Below, piece after piece: positions 16,640-25,586 of a stretch of 64,000 nt of DNA. Numbering within the stretch: the stretch's first letter is position 1; each line of letters opens with the position of its first letter. The stretch lies in the NCBI GenBank assembly GCA_947501105.1, contig CANMUP010000002.1, positions 1 through 64,000 of the forward strand, written 5' to 3'. The notes beneath the pieces were generated by a model. It had not been told where the DNA came from. It made no database searches and saw only the letters and a program-made list of their open reading frames with translations. The stretch comes from an uncultured Flaviramulus sp. Its GTDB lineage: Bacteria; Bacteroidota; Bacteroidia; Flavobacteriales; Flavobacteriaceae. Made by a program: the position numbers and the translations under genes.

Positions 16640-18193
16640 ATGGCATCTACGGCATTAAAACCACATCAAAAAGAACTTTTTGGGCAACCAATAGGATTGT
16701 ATATTTTATTTTTAACTGAAATGTGGGAACGTTTTTCATATTATGGAATGCGAGCATTATTAGTACTATATATGACAACTCAAACAATTGGAGATGATAG
16801 AGGAGCAGGTTTAGGGTGGACAAATCAAGAAGCTTTAGCGCTTTACGGATGGTATACTATGTTAGTATATGTTATGTCTATACCAGGGGGTATGATAGCT
16901 GATAAATTAATTGGACAAAAAAAGGCTGTTCTATTAGGAGCAATTGTTTTGTGCTTAGGTCATGGTGTATTGGTATTAACTGATATTTGGGCTTTTTATA
17001 CTGGTTTAGGATTAGTTATTTTAGGCGTTGGCTTACTAAAACCAAATATTTCTACTATGGTAGGCGGACTTTATAAAGAAGGAGATATAAGAAGAGATAA
17101 AGGGTTCAGTATATTTTATATAGGCATTAATTTAGGGTCTTTGCTTGCAACGTTAATAATAGGAGGGGTAGTTGCTAAATGGGGATGGCATGCTGGTTTT
17201 GGCCTTGCTGGAATTGTTATGGTTTTAGGCTTAATAAATTATGTTGCTGGTCAAAAGTACCTAAAAGAAGTTGGTAATTTTGTTCCTAGCAAAAATGATG
17301 TAAATGAAGTGTCTTACGGAAAGTTATATTCAAAATTATTTAGCTCTCCTAAGCAATTACTGTTTGCAGGTATTTTGTTGGCGGCGTCACTTTTAGGCTG
17401 GTATTATATGGATTGGGGTTATGGATTGTTGTTTGTGTTTTTAACGGCAATTGCATCACTTTTAATGATGATTTATAAAGAATTGAATACACAGGTTTTT
17501 AAAGACCGTTTCTTGGTGCTTTTGTTATCATTTATTATGGTTATTATATTTTGGGGTGCTTTTGAACAAGCTGGAGGTTTAATGAACCTTTATACTGAAA
17601 CTAACACGAATAGAATGTTATTTGGTTGGGAAATTCCGACAGTAATGTTTCAAAGTTTGAATGCTGGATTTATAATCATTTTTGCTACCATAGTAGCAAG
17701 TGTTTGGGCTAAACGTAAGCTTAAAGGAAAAGAAGCATCTTCTCTTTTTAAAATGGCATTAGGTATTATTATCATGGGCTTTGGTTTTTTGTTTATGGTA
17801 TTTGCGGCTATGGAATTTGAAAAATCAGGTACTTCTAGTATGATATGGTTAGTATTAGCTTATCTATTTCACACTATAGGAGAGCTTTGTATATCTCCAG
17901 TAGCGCTATCTTTTATTACAAAATTAGCTCCAGTTAAATATGCTTCTTTAATGATGGGGGTATATTTTGCTGCCACAGGCTTAGGTAATAAAGTAGCTGG
18001 AATAGTAGGAGAGTCTGCTTCAGAGTTTGGAGAACTAACTATATTTTCTGGAATTGTAATTTTTACAGTTATAATAGGATTATTATTTATTATGATTTTA
18101 AAACCCTTAAAAAGGTTGACTCATGGTGCTGAGGAAAGTGAGCGCATTTTAAAACATGAAGAAGCGGAAGGCTTCGAATTAGCAGATAACTAA
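16640..18193 (+). CDS. POT-family proton-dependent peptide transporter
   Basis: 517 residues, about 12-14 membrane segments. The POT signatures are present: EMWERFSYYGMRALL (the ExxER proton-coupling motif in helix 1) and FSIFYIGINLGSL (the FYxxINxG motif), plus HTIGELCISPVALSF late in the protein. It imports di- and tripeptides with protons across the inner membrane. Position directly after DPP IV suggests it takes up the dipeptides that enzyme releases. A terminator follows, so it is the last gene of the DPP IV transcript. Confidence 0.95.
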   Translation: MASTALKPHQKELFGQPIGLYILFLTEMWERFSYYGMRALLVLYMTTQTIGDDRGAGLGWTNQEALALYGWYTMLVYVMSIPGGMIADKLIGQKKAVLLGAIVLCLGHGVLVLTDIWAFYTGLGLVILGVGLLKPNISTMVGGLYKEGDIRRDKGFSIFYIGINLGSLLATLIIGGVVAKWGWHAGFGLAGIVMVLGLINYVAGQKYLKEVGNFVPSKNDVNEVSYGKLYSKLFSSPKQLLFAGILLAASLLGWYYMDWGYGLLFVFLTAIASLLMMIYKELNTQVFKDRFLVLLLSFIMVIIFWGAFEQAGGLMNLYTETNTNRMLFGWEIPTVMFQSLNAGFIIIFATIVASVWAKRKLKGKEASSLFKMALGIIIMGFGFLFMVFAAMEFEKSGTSSMIWLVLAYLFHTIGELCISPVALSFITKLAPVKYASLMMGVYFAATGLGNKVAGIVGESASEFGELTIFSGIVIFTVIIGLLFIMILKPLKRLTHGAEESERILKHEEAEGFELADN

Positions 18194-18209
18194 TTGACTA
18201 AAAATAATA

Positions 18210-18244
18210 AACCTCATAAAATCTTTTTATGAGGTTTTTCTTTT
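18210..18244 (+). terminator. Terminator between the two POT genes
   Basis: AACCTCATAAA (18210-18220) and TTTATGAGGTT (18226-18236) pair with a 5-nt loop, followed by a T-rich tail. Confidence 0.92.
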
Positions 18245-18267
18245 AAACTTATTTAATACTATTAAAC

Positions 18268-20016
18268 ATGGCAGAAAATTCAACCGATCAGTTTTTTAAA
18301 TCGAATGTATTAGGGCATCCTTCCGGGTTGTTCGTATTGTTTTTTACAGAAATGTGGGAACGCTTTTCATATTATGGAATGCGAGCATTACTAGTGTTAT
18401 TTCTAACAACTGCATTACTTGATGGCGGATGGGGATGGCCTCGTGAACATGCTATGGCACTCTTTGGATCTTATGTTGGATTAGTTTATTTATCAACTAT
18501 GATGGGTGGTTACTTTGCTGATAAAGTTATAGGATTTCGTTGGGCTGTAGTTGTTGGAGCGTTATTAATGACTCTCGGACATGCGTCTATGGCTGTAGAA
18601 ACTCAATGGTCTATATATCTTGGATTAGGACTTTTAGTAATTGGTAATGGTTTCTTTAAACCTAATATGACCTCAATTATTTCTGAAATGTATAAGGACA
18701 GACCAGAAAAAAAAGACGGCGCATACACTATTTTTTATATGGGAGTTAATGCAGGTGCATTTATTGGAATTATATTATGTGGTTATTTAGGTGAAAAAGT
18801 AGGATGGAGTTTAGGTTTTGGATTGGCAGGAATATTCATGTTATTTGGATTAGTTCAATTTTGGTTAGCTCAAAATATTTTTGGAAAAATAGGATTAAAA
18901 CCTAAAAAGGACGATGCTAACTCTATTGAAGCTTTAGATAATGATAAACGTGTCCCTTTTACTCCGTCACAGTTGATATTAATAGCTGTAATGGTTGTAT
19001 TAGGTGTTCTCTGGCTAATTTTTGAGCCAGTTGCTTTAATCTCAGATGGAAAGGTTAATATTTTTGATTTTGAATTCTTGGGATTAGCAGGAAATAATAT
19101 AACAATCTTAACTGCAATAACTTTATTTATTGCTTTAACTACATACAGGCTTTCAAAGTATTCAATAATAACTAGACAAAAACTAATAGCTGTAACCTTT
19201 TTTGCAGTAGTATGCGCTTTCTTTTGGGCTATTTTTGAACAATCTCCAGGAACCTTAACTATTTTCGCTAATGATTATACTGATAGAACTTTAGATGGCA
19301 CTTCTGCAAATGTTTTTAGGGTAGTTAATGCTTGTATGGTAATTATCCCTCTTGGTATAATTACTTGGGTGTTATATTTATTATTCAAACAAACTTTTAG
19401 AAAATATAAATGGGCAAATATAGTTTTGAGTTTTAGTTTTTTAATTGTTTGGGCAATTGCTATATGGATGTTAATTGATCAGTTTAACGATAATAAGTTA
19501 GAAATCCCTGCTTCTTGGTTTGCAAGTCTAAACTCATTGTTTATAATAACGCTTGCCCCTTTATTTTCGAAATGGTGGGAAAGTAAGTATAATCCATCGG
19601 CTAATATGAAATATGGAATAGGTATGTTTTTATTGGCATTAGGAATGGCCTGTGTAGCTTTTGGAGCTATGGGAATTGAGCCAGGTGCTAAAACTGCTTC
19701 AGTAAGTATTATCTGGTTGGTTTTAGTTTATTTATTTCATACTATGGGTGAATTATGTATATCACCAGTAGGATTATCTTATGTTAGTAAATTGGTACCA
19801 GCACGTATGATTGCTTTTATGTTTGGAGTATGGTATCTGGCTATAGCCATTGGAATGAAAGGAGCTGGAAAGTTTGGCGAAAACATAGATAAAATTGCAA
19901 ATGAGCACGGAATTAGTTATTTTTTCTGGATGCTAACAATTGTATCTGTTATAATGGCTGTTTTATCAATTGTATTCCAACCAGTAATTAAAAAACTAAT
20001 GCACGGTGTTCGTTAA
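18268..20016 (+). CDS. Second POT-family peptide transporter
   Basis: 582 residues, about 65 longer than its neighbour, mainly through an extra loop and membrane segments in the middle (about 215-320). It keeps EMWERFSYYGMRALL and YTIFYMGVNAGAF and the late HTMGELCISPVGLSYVSKL. It is clearly a paralogue of the preceding gene, probably from a tandem duplication, with the central part strongly diverged. The two may differ in peptide size or side-chain preference. It has its own transcription unit: a terminator precedes it and another follows. Confidence 0.95.
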   Translation: MAENSTDQFFKSNVLGHPSGLFVLFFTEMWERFSYYGMRALLVLFLTTALLDGGWGWPREHAMALFGSYVGLVYLSTMMGGYFADKVIGFRWAVVVGALLMTLGHASMAVETQWSIYLGLGLLVIGNGFFKPNMTSIISEMYKDRPEKKDGAYTIFYMGVNAGAFIGIILCGYLGEKVGWSLGFGLAGIFMLFGLVQFWLAQNIFGKIGLKPKKDDANSIEALDNDKRVPFTPSQLILIAVMVVLGVLWLIFEPVALISDGKVNIFDFEFLGLAGNNITILTAITLFIALTTYRLSKYSIITRQKLIAVTFFAVVCAFFWAIFEQSPGTLTIFANDYTDRTLDGTSANVFRVVNACMVIIPLGIITWVLYLLFKQTFRKYKWANIVLSFSFLIVWAIAIWMLIDQFNDNKLEIPASWFASLNSLFIITLAPLFSKWWESKYNPSANMKYGIGMFLLALGMACVAFGAMGIEPGAKTASVSIIWLVLVYLFHTMGELCISPVGLSYVSKLVPARMIAFMFGVWYLAIAIGMKGAGKFGENIDKIANEHGISYFFWMLTIVSVIMAVLSIVFQPVIKKLMHGVR

Positions 20017-20041
20017 TCGAAAAAACTGTTAAAAAATATTC

Positions 20042-20069
20042 AAAAAGCTCCTAATTAGGAGCTTTTTTT
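20042..20069 (+). terminator. Terminator after the second POT gene
   Basis: AAAAAGCTCCTAATTAGGAG followed by CTTTTTTT: a perfect inverted repeat with a T-tract. Confidence 0.93.
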
Positions 20070-20104
20070 GTAAGTTCGGAACAACTTTTGCAACAAATTT
20101 AATT

Positions 20105-20653
20105 ATGAAAAAAGGAATATTTATAATGTTAATAGCTGTTTTAACCTCGGCTAATAGCGTAGCTCAAGAGATAAATTGGGTCACTTTTCAAGAAGCTTTA
20201 GAGCTTCAAAAGAAAAACCCTAAAAAAATTATGATGGATGTTTATACCAATTGGTGCGGACCCTGTAAAATGTTAGACAAAAACACTTTTCAAAAGAAAG
20301 AGGTAGCTGATTATGTAAATGAGCATTATTACGCAGTTAAATTTAATGGAGAAGGTAATGATGTTATAAACTACAAGGAGAAGTCATTTACAAACCCTAA
20401 TTACAAACCTGCAAATGCAAATAGACGTAATTCGGCTCATGATTTAGCAAGATATTTGCAAATTAATGCTTATCCTACTATTGTGTTTTTTGATGATAAA
20501 GGTGAGGTCATTGCACCTATTAGAGGTTATCAAAAGCCATCTCAATTAGAGTTGTATTTGAAAATGTTTAAAAAAGATGACCATAAAAATATTAAGACTC
20601 AAGACGAGTTTAATGCCTATTATAAAGCTTTTGTGTCTAATTTTAAGGACTGA
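20105..20653 (+). CDS. Exported thioredoxin-fold protein
   Basis: 182 residues, signal peptide 1-20. The active site WCGPC (Cys51, Cys54) lies in DVYTNWCGPCKMLD, and cis-Pro is in INAYPTIVFFDD. The domain is the thioredoxin_7/DUF255-like type with an insertion between the active site and the cis-Pro loop (NYKEKSFTNPNYKPANANRR). It probably reduces or transfers disulfides in the periplasm. Alone in its unit; convergent with comEC, stops only 6 nt apart, with no terminator between. Confidence 0.9.
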   Translation: MKKGIFIMLIAVLTSANSVAQEINWVTFQEALELQKKNPKKIMMDVYTNWCGPCKMLDKNTFQKKEVADYVNEHYYAVKFNGEGNDVINYKEKSFTNPNYKPANANRRNSAHDLARYLQINAYPTIVFFDDKGEVIAPIRGYQKPSQLELYLKMFKKDDHKNIKTQDEFNAYYKAFVSNFKD

Positions 20654-20659
20654 TAAAAA

Positions 20660-22699
20660 TCAATAACTGATAATAAATGCTCCCTTTTTGCTAGTTTGGT
20701 GAAAAGGGAGTTTTCTTTTTTTACAAATAGCTTCCCATTTTTCAATATAAGATTTGTAGTTACTACCATCAGCAATCACATATTTTGGTTTTATAGAGTC
20801 TATTAATCGACTCAAATTTATTTTAGGAGATTGCCTTAACAATACATAATCTGGTTTAAACAATTTTATATTATAAACACTCAAACTATCAATAACTAAA
20901 AGCTTCTTATCATTTAAAATATAAACAGATTTTAACGTGTTTTCCTTAATAGTTTTTATGTGATTTCCAATAGTGAAATCTTTAATTATTTTGTTTTTAG
21001 ATTGTGTTATGCTATCAAAATCATGGGCAAATAACAGCTTATTATTAATGCTATTTCCTATTAAGCTGTATCTGCTTTTATGAAATACAATAAACTGATT
21101 TGAAGATTTTTTATATGTTGAATAAATAAAAACACATTGAATAATTAATACTGAAATTAATAAGAGCTTTAAATTAAAAACATTTCTCTTCTTCAAAAAC
21201 TTTATAAGTGTTATAATAGCTAAATAGGAAACTAAAACATATAATAGACTAAAGGCAATGTCTTTTAAGAGAAACAACTCTTGTTTTGAAACCCAGCCAA
21301 CAAAATTATTCATACCGCTAATAATGTATCCGTAAACTTCTGCTATAAAATTTGGAAGTAAGTTTATAGCAGCAAGTAGAATTACAAAAATTCCCAACCC
21401 TAAAATGATTCCTAATAAGGGAATAATAACCAAATTTGATATAAAAAATAAGCTAGGAAACTGATGAAAATAAAATAAGCTAATTGGTATAATTCCAAAC
21501 TGAGCAGAAACTGTTACCGTTAAAGTGTGCCAATATTTATCTACTAACCAATTTTTTGGTTTCCATAAATTATATAGCATAGGATCTATAGCTACAATAG
21601 CAAAAACAGCTAGGTAACTTAATTGAAAACCAACGTCGAATAAAAACAAGGGTTTAAAAAGCAATATAACAAACATAGAAATAGCTAGTGTGTTATAAAT
21701 ATTTGTCGGTCTTTTTAAATTTATTGCAATGGCAACAATACTAAACATGGTTACAGCTCTGGTTACCGATGCCGATAATCCAGCAATTAAGGCAAAGCTC
21801 CATAAGCAGAGAACCAATAAAATGGTTTTTATAAGTCTTCCATGTTTTAAGCGTTCAACAGGTTTAAAAACAAAACTTAAAATGATTAAAATAATACCAA
21901 CATGTAGCCCCGACACCGCTAAAATATGTATAGCCCCAGCATTTGTGTAACTGGTATAAACCTCTTCACTAATATCTTGTCGTTGCCCAAGTAATAGTGC
22001 ATTAATTATGGCGAGCTCATCAGGTTTGAAATGATAAGGTCTTAATTTTAGATTGATGTATTCTCTAATATTATCTGCAATACCAAAAAGAGTATGTGTA
22101 TTTGTACTTACTTTTAAAAGTGAGTTGTTTTTAGCAAATATTTGATGATAGATATATTTCTTTTCAAGATATTTTTTATAATCAAATTGATGAGGGTTTA
22201 GTGGGTTAATAAGGTTTTGAAAAGCGGCGTAACTAACAATAATGTCATCTACTTTTAAAGCAGATTGTGTAGAGTCTTTTTGAATGTTTAATAGTGATTT
22301 TCCTGAGACAGTCTCGTTACTAATATTTAAAACATCAATAACATATTTGTCATAATAATTTCCTGGTTTTAAAACTTCTCTAATTCTAAATGTGATGATT
22401 TGTGTAGTTTCTTTTTCAAGTGAAATAAGCTTGGAATAATGCTTCGAAAAGTTTTTTTGATTATGAAAAGATGTCGTTAATATTCCAACAAAAATCATTA
22501 AAACATAGGCGAAAACTCCAAACCAAACGGTTTTAATAAATTGCTTTCTGGCTATTAAAAAACATACAAATAATAAAGCTAAAAGAGTAGCAGTTAGATA
22601 TAAGTTTAAATGAATAGATATAGGGTATAAATATGAAATTATAATTCCTATAATTAAGAAACACGTTAATTTTATGATTGTGAAATTAAGTAACTTCAT
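20660..22699 (-). CDS. comEC: ComEC/Rec2-family channel protein
   Basis: 679 residues, about ten membrane segments. An N-terminal DUF4131/OB-like region (about 30-190) precedes the competence domain with HILAVSGLHVG around 259-268, the family hallmark. ComEC carries single-stranded DNA across the inner membrane. The C-terminal metallo-beta-lactamase-like part is degenerate: no HxHxDH motif is visible, and only the closing KPKYVIADGSN block is left. Flavobacterial ComEC proteins are commonly of this length. It is the last gene of the surE-lpxB transcript. Confidence 0.9.
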   Translation of the reverse strand: MKLLNFTIIKLTCFLIIGIIISYLYPISIHLNLYLTATLLALLFVCFLIARKQFIKTVWFGVFAYVLMIFVGILTTSFHNQKNFSKHYSKLISLEKETTQIITFRIREVLKPGNYYDKYVIDVLNISNETVSGKSLLNIQKDSTQSALKVDDIIVSYAAFQNLINPLNPHQFDYKKYLEKKYIYHQIFAKNNSLLKVSTNTHTLFGIADNIREYINLKLRPYHFKPDELAIINALLLGQRQDISEEVYTSYTNAGAIHILAVSGLHVGIILIILSFVFKPVERLKHGRLIKTILLVLCLWSFALIAGLSASVTRAVTMFSIVAIAINLKRPTNIYNTLAISMFVILLFKPLFLFDVGFQLSYLAVFAIVAIDPMLYNLWKPKNWLVDKYWHTLTVTVSAQFGIIPISLFYFHQFPSLFFISNLVIIPLLGIILGLGIFVILLAAINLLPNFIAEVYGYIISGMNNFVGWVSKQELFLLKDIAFSLLYVLVSYLAIITLIKFLKKRNVFNLKLLLISVLIIQCVFIYSTYKKSSNQFIVFHKSRYSLIGNSINNKLLFAHDFDSITQSKNKIIKDFTIGNHIKTIKENTLKSVYILNDKKLLVIDSLSVYNIKLFKPDYVLLRQSPKINLSRLIDSIKPKYVIADGSNYKSYIEKWEAICKKRKLPFHQTSKKGAFIISY

Positions 22700-22723
22700 T
22701 AGTGAAAGTTACTAAAAAAGGAT

Positions 22724-23224
22724 TTACAAAACGCGTCTTGCTTGTACAAAAGCAAAATACCAATAACGTTCGGACAGTTCAGATGTTATAACACCATTAC
22801 TTGTTGTTGAATGTATAAACTCTACACGACCAACTTGCGAAGACGTTACAATACCAACATGATTTACTTTGCGGCTGTTTTTTTTGGTAGCAAAAAAAAG
22901 TAAATCTCCTTTTTTAACTTCTTTTAGGTCTATCCAATCTCCTATAATTGATAAGTCTTTTGTAGTCCTAGGAAGTGAAATAGCTTCACTTTTAAATGAA
23001 GTATAAATTAAACCCGAGCAATCCATTCCTTTTTTTGTAGTGCCCCCATATTTATAACGTGTGCCTTCAAACTGTTTAGCATAGCTAGTAATATTATCAG
23101 CTTTTAAAAGGGGTTCTGTTTCTGTTTTTACAACAGTTTCTTTTTTCTTTTTAGCTATTGATTTTGAAGATTTACAGTTACTAAAACTAGTAATTAATAA
23201 TATTATGAAAAGAAGTTTCTTCAT
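22724..23224 (-). CDS. NlpC/P60 (C40) peptidase lipoprotein
   Basis: 166 residues from ATG 23224. A longer frame runs back to 23311 but would lie inside lpxB and hide the signal, so the inner ATG is preferred. The signal ends at SNC with Cys17 as lipidation site. The C40 domain has Cys69 in GMDCSGLIY and His122 in NHVGIV. Such enzymes cut gamma-D-Glu-DAP bonds in peptidoglycan stem peptides. It starts 7 nt after lpxB stops and is in the same transcript. The Lys-rich linker (20-40) may reach from the membrane to the wall. Confidence 0.92.
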   Translation of the reverse strand: MKKLLFIILLITSFSNCKSSKSIAKKKKETVVKTETEPLLKADNITSYAKQFEGTRYKYGGTTKKGMDCSGLIYTSFKSEAISLPRTTKDLSIIGDWIDLKEVKKGDLLFFATKKNSRKVNHVGIVTSSQVGRVEFIHSTTSNGVITSELSERYWYFAFVQARRVL

Positions 23225-23231
23225 AAATAAA

Positions 23232-24347
23232 TTAGGCTTGAATAGATTTGAAAATTTCTTTAGCGGTCTTTTCGCTAGCTCCTTTGCCGCCAAGTTTTTT
23301 CTCCAAATCATAATAATCTAAAAATAGTTTTGCACGATTATAAGGATCGAGGATAAATTCCAACTCTTGTTTCAATCTTTTTTTGTTAAAATCATTTTGA
23401 ATAAGTTCGGTAACGACTTCTTTGTCCATTATCAAATTAACCAGCGAGATGTATTTTAAAGTAATAATACGCTTAGCTATTTGGTAAGATATGTTGCTGC
23501 CCTTATAGCAAACTACTTGTGGAACTTTAAATAATGCTGTTTCTAGCGTAGCTGTTCCAGAAGTAACTAAAGCAGCTGTTGAAACACTTAACAAATCATA
23601 TGTTTTATTATCTACAAAGCTAATATTCGAATTTTTAATAAAGGTTTTATAAAAACTAAAATCCTGACTTGGCGCGCCTGCAATAACAAATTGATAGTCT
23701 TGGAAATTGTCAACCAAACTCAACATAACTGAAAGCATTTTGGTAATTTCTTGTTTTCGGCTACCAGGTAATAGTGCAATAATAGGTTTGTCGTTTAGCT
23801 CATAAGTTGTTCTAAATTTAAATTCATCAACTTGTGTTCTATCTGCAATAGCGTCAATTAACGGATGACCAACAAATGTAACATCGTAATTAAATTTGTC
23901 TTTGTAAAAATCTTTTTCAAAAGGAAGGATAACGTACATCGCGTCAACATCTCTTTTAATAGCATGAACTCTACTTGCTCTTGATGCCCAAACTTGTGGA
24001 GAAACGTAGTAATTGGTTCTGAAACCTTTTTGTTTTGCCCATTTTGCAATACGTAAATTAAATCCAGAATTATCTATAAAAACAATAACATCTGGATTAA
24101 AAGTTTCTATATCTTTTTTGCAAAATGAGATATCCTTAAAAATTTTGCTGAGATTCATAATTACTTCAACAAAACCCATAAAGGCCCGCTCTTTATAATG
24201 TTTTACTAAAGTACCTCCAACATTTTGCATAAGATCTCCACCCCAAAACCTAAAGTTTGCATTGCTGTCTTCTTTTTGCAATGCTTTCATTAAGTTAGAA
24301 GCGTGTAAATCACCTGATGCTTCGCCAGCAATAATATAGTACTTCAT
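23232..24347 (-). CDS. lpxB: Lipid-A-disaccharide synthase
   Basis: 371 residues. Joins UDP-diacylglucosamine and lipid X to the lipid A disaccharide at the inner membrane. Family phrases: AGEASGDLHASNLM at the start, FIDNSGFNLRIAKW, YYVSPQVWASRASRV, LPFEKDFY, FVGHPL, ALLPGSRKQEI, TSGTATLE in the donor site. Length is usual. It begins directly after the small membrane protein gene (no gap). With lptC on the other strand it shows that the organism makes LPS. Confidence 0.97.
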   Translation of the reverse strand: MKYYIIAGEASGDLHASNLMKALQKEDSNANFRFWGGDLMQNVGGTLVKHYKERAFMGFVEVIMNLSKIFKDISFCKKDIETFNPDVIVFIDNSGFNLRIAKWAKQKGFRTNYYVSPQVWASRASRVHAIKRDVDAMYVILPFEKDFYKDKFNYDVTFVGHPLIDAIADRTQVDEFKFRTTYELNDKPIIALLPGSRKQEITKMLSVMLSLVDNFQDYQFVIAGAPSQDFSFYKTFIKNSNISFVDNKTYDLLSVSTAALVTSGTATLETALFKVPQVVCYKGSNISYQIAKRIITLKYISLVNLIMDKEVVTELIQNDFNKKRLKQELEFILDPYNRAKLFLDYYDLEKKLGGKGASEKTAKEIFKSIQA

Positions 24348-24632
24348 TTAGAAGAGTTTAAAAACAAAGGTAAAAACAGCAATAAAAACAGTAATTAATA
24401 AAACACCTCTTGCTCGATAATCCTGTTTCTTTTTTATAAAGATAAAAAAAGCAACAAGATTTAAAATAGCGCCCAAGCTTATTAATTTACCCAAAAAACC
24501 TTCAGAAGATGCATTTTTTATTACTGTAGTGAAATCGTCACCGCCACCTAAAAATGTTGCAGCTAAAATTAATCCAATGGTATTTGCTATCAATCCTACA
24601 AAAATGCCAATAAAAATATCTTTTCTAATCAT
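24348..24632 (-). CDS. Small conserved membrane protein between surE and lpxB
   Basis: 94 residues with three hydrophobic segments (about 5-27, 50-66 and 77-93) and a charged KKKQDYRARG loop. No domain known to me. It starts 8 nt inside surE and stops one base before lpxB, so it is translationally tied to both. The same arrangement is found in other Flavobacteriaceae, which supports a real gene; a role in lipid A or envelope work is inferred from place alone. Confidence 0.75.
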   Translation of the reverse strand: MIRKDIFIGIFVGLIANTIGLILAATFLGGGDDFTTVIKNASSEGFLGKLISLGAILNLVAFFIFIKKKQDYRARGVLLITVFIAVFTFVFKLF

Positions 24633-25401
24633 CTAAATTCCAGTTTTTTAATGTGCTTATGTGTTTGTGAGCAGTTAAATCAAATTGTGTTGGAACCACA
24701 GCAACATAATTGTTTTCTAGAGCCCATTCATCAGTGTCTTCACCACCATCTAAATTAACAAATTTCCCAGAAAGCCAGTAATAATCTTTTCCTTGAGGGT
24801 TTTGTCGTTTATCAAAGGCTTCAACCCAATTTCCTTTAGCTTGCCTACAAATTTTTATGCCTTTTATATTTTCTTTTGAAACATTAGGTATATTAACATT
24901 TAATACAACATCGTTAGGGATGCCATGTTTTAAAGCGTTTTCGGTAATTGTTTTTACAAAAGGTTTGCAGGCTTCAAAACTAGCTTCCCAATTGTAATCT
25001 AATAACGAAAAACCAATTGCAGGAATACCTTCAATACCAGCTTCAATAGCAGCACTCATAGTGCCAGAGTAAATCACATTTATTGAGGAGTTTGAACCAT
25101 GATTGATTCCAGATACACACAAATCGGGTTTTCTGTCCAATATTTCTCTAACACCTAGTTTTACACAATCTGCAGGGGTGCCAGAACAACAATATTCTAA
25201 TTGAGGCTCATTGTCGCTATTAATTTGCCATACGTATAATGTAGAGTTTATAGTAACAGCATGTCCCATACCACTTTGCGGGCTATCTGGCGCCACTACC
25301 ACTACATCTCCAATAGTATTCATAACGCTAATTAGTGTTCTAATACCTGGAGCATTAATACCATCGTCGTTGGTTACTAAAATAAGAGGCTTTTTTGACA
25401 T
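24625..25401 (-). CDS. surE: 5'/3'-nucleotidase SurE
   Basis: 258 residues from ATG 25401; a GTG 18 nt further upstream is possible but adds nothing conserved. The metal site is ILVTNDDGINAPG at the start, with the later Ser and Asn ligands in SPQSGMGHAVT and SGINHGSN. SurE dephosphorylates nucleoside monophosphates and is linked to stationary-phase survival. It heads the operon surE, small membrane protein, lpxB, C40 peptidase, comEC. A one-mismatch -7 box (TATTTTAG) lies at 25429-25422. Confidence 0.96.
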   Translation of the reverse strand: MSKKPLILVTNDDGINAPGIRTLISVMNTIGDVVVVAPDSPQSGMGHAVTINSTLYVWQINSDNEPQLEYCCSGTPADCVKLGVREILDRKPDLCVSGINHGSNSSINVIYSGTMSAAIEAGIEGIPAIGFSLLDYNWEASFEACKPFVKTITENALKHGIPNDVVLNVNIPNVSKENIKGIKICRQAKGNWVEAFDKRQNPQGKDYYWLSGKFVNLDGGEDTDEWALENNYVAVVPTQFDLTAHKHISTLKNWNLDD

Positions 25402-25550
25402 ATTTGGTTTATAAAACACCGCTAAAATACATAATTTAGCTAGTAAACACTTAATTTCTTTGCTTTAACAAAAAATTAGTAGCAATTGCCTTTATTGGCA
25501 TGGTTTTTTCTTTATTTTAGTAGAAATAAATTATTATTTTTATTTGAAGT

Positions 25551-25568
25551 TAGATATATTGGTATCTA
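25551..25568. promoter_or_regulatory. Inverted repeat upstream of prc
   Basis: TAGATA (25551-25556) and TATCTA (25563-25568) with a 6-nt centre lie 18 nt before the prc ATG. It is a short AT-rich dyad that could be an operator or chance. Confidence 0.3.
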
Positions 25569-25586
25569 AATAGAAAAGATTAAAAG

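Noticed and set aside
23225-23311. Upstream start for the C40 peptidase
   Set aside because: It would lie in lpxB and hide a good lipoprotein signal that begins at 23224.
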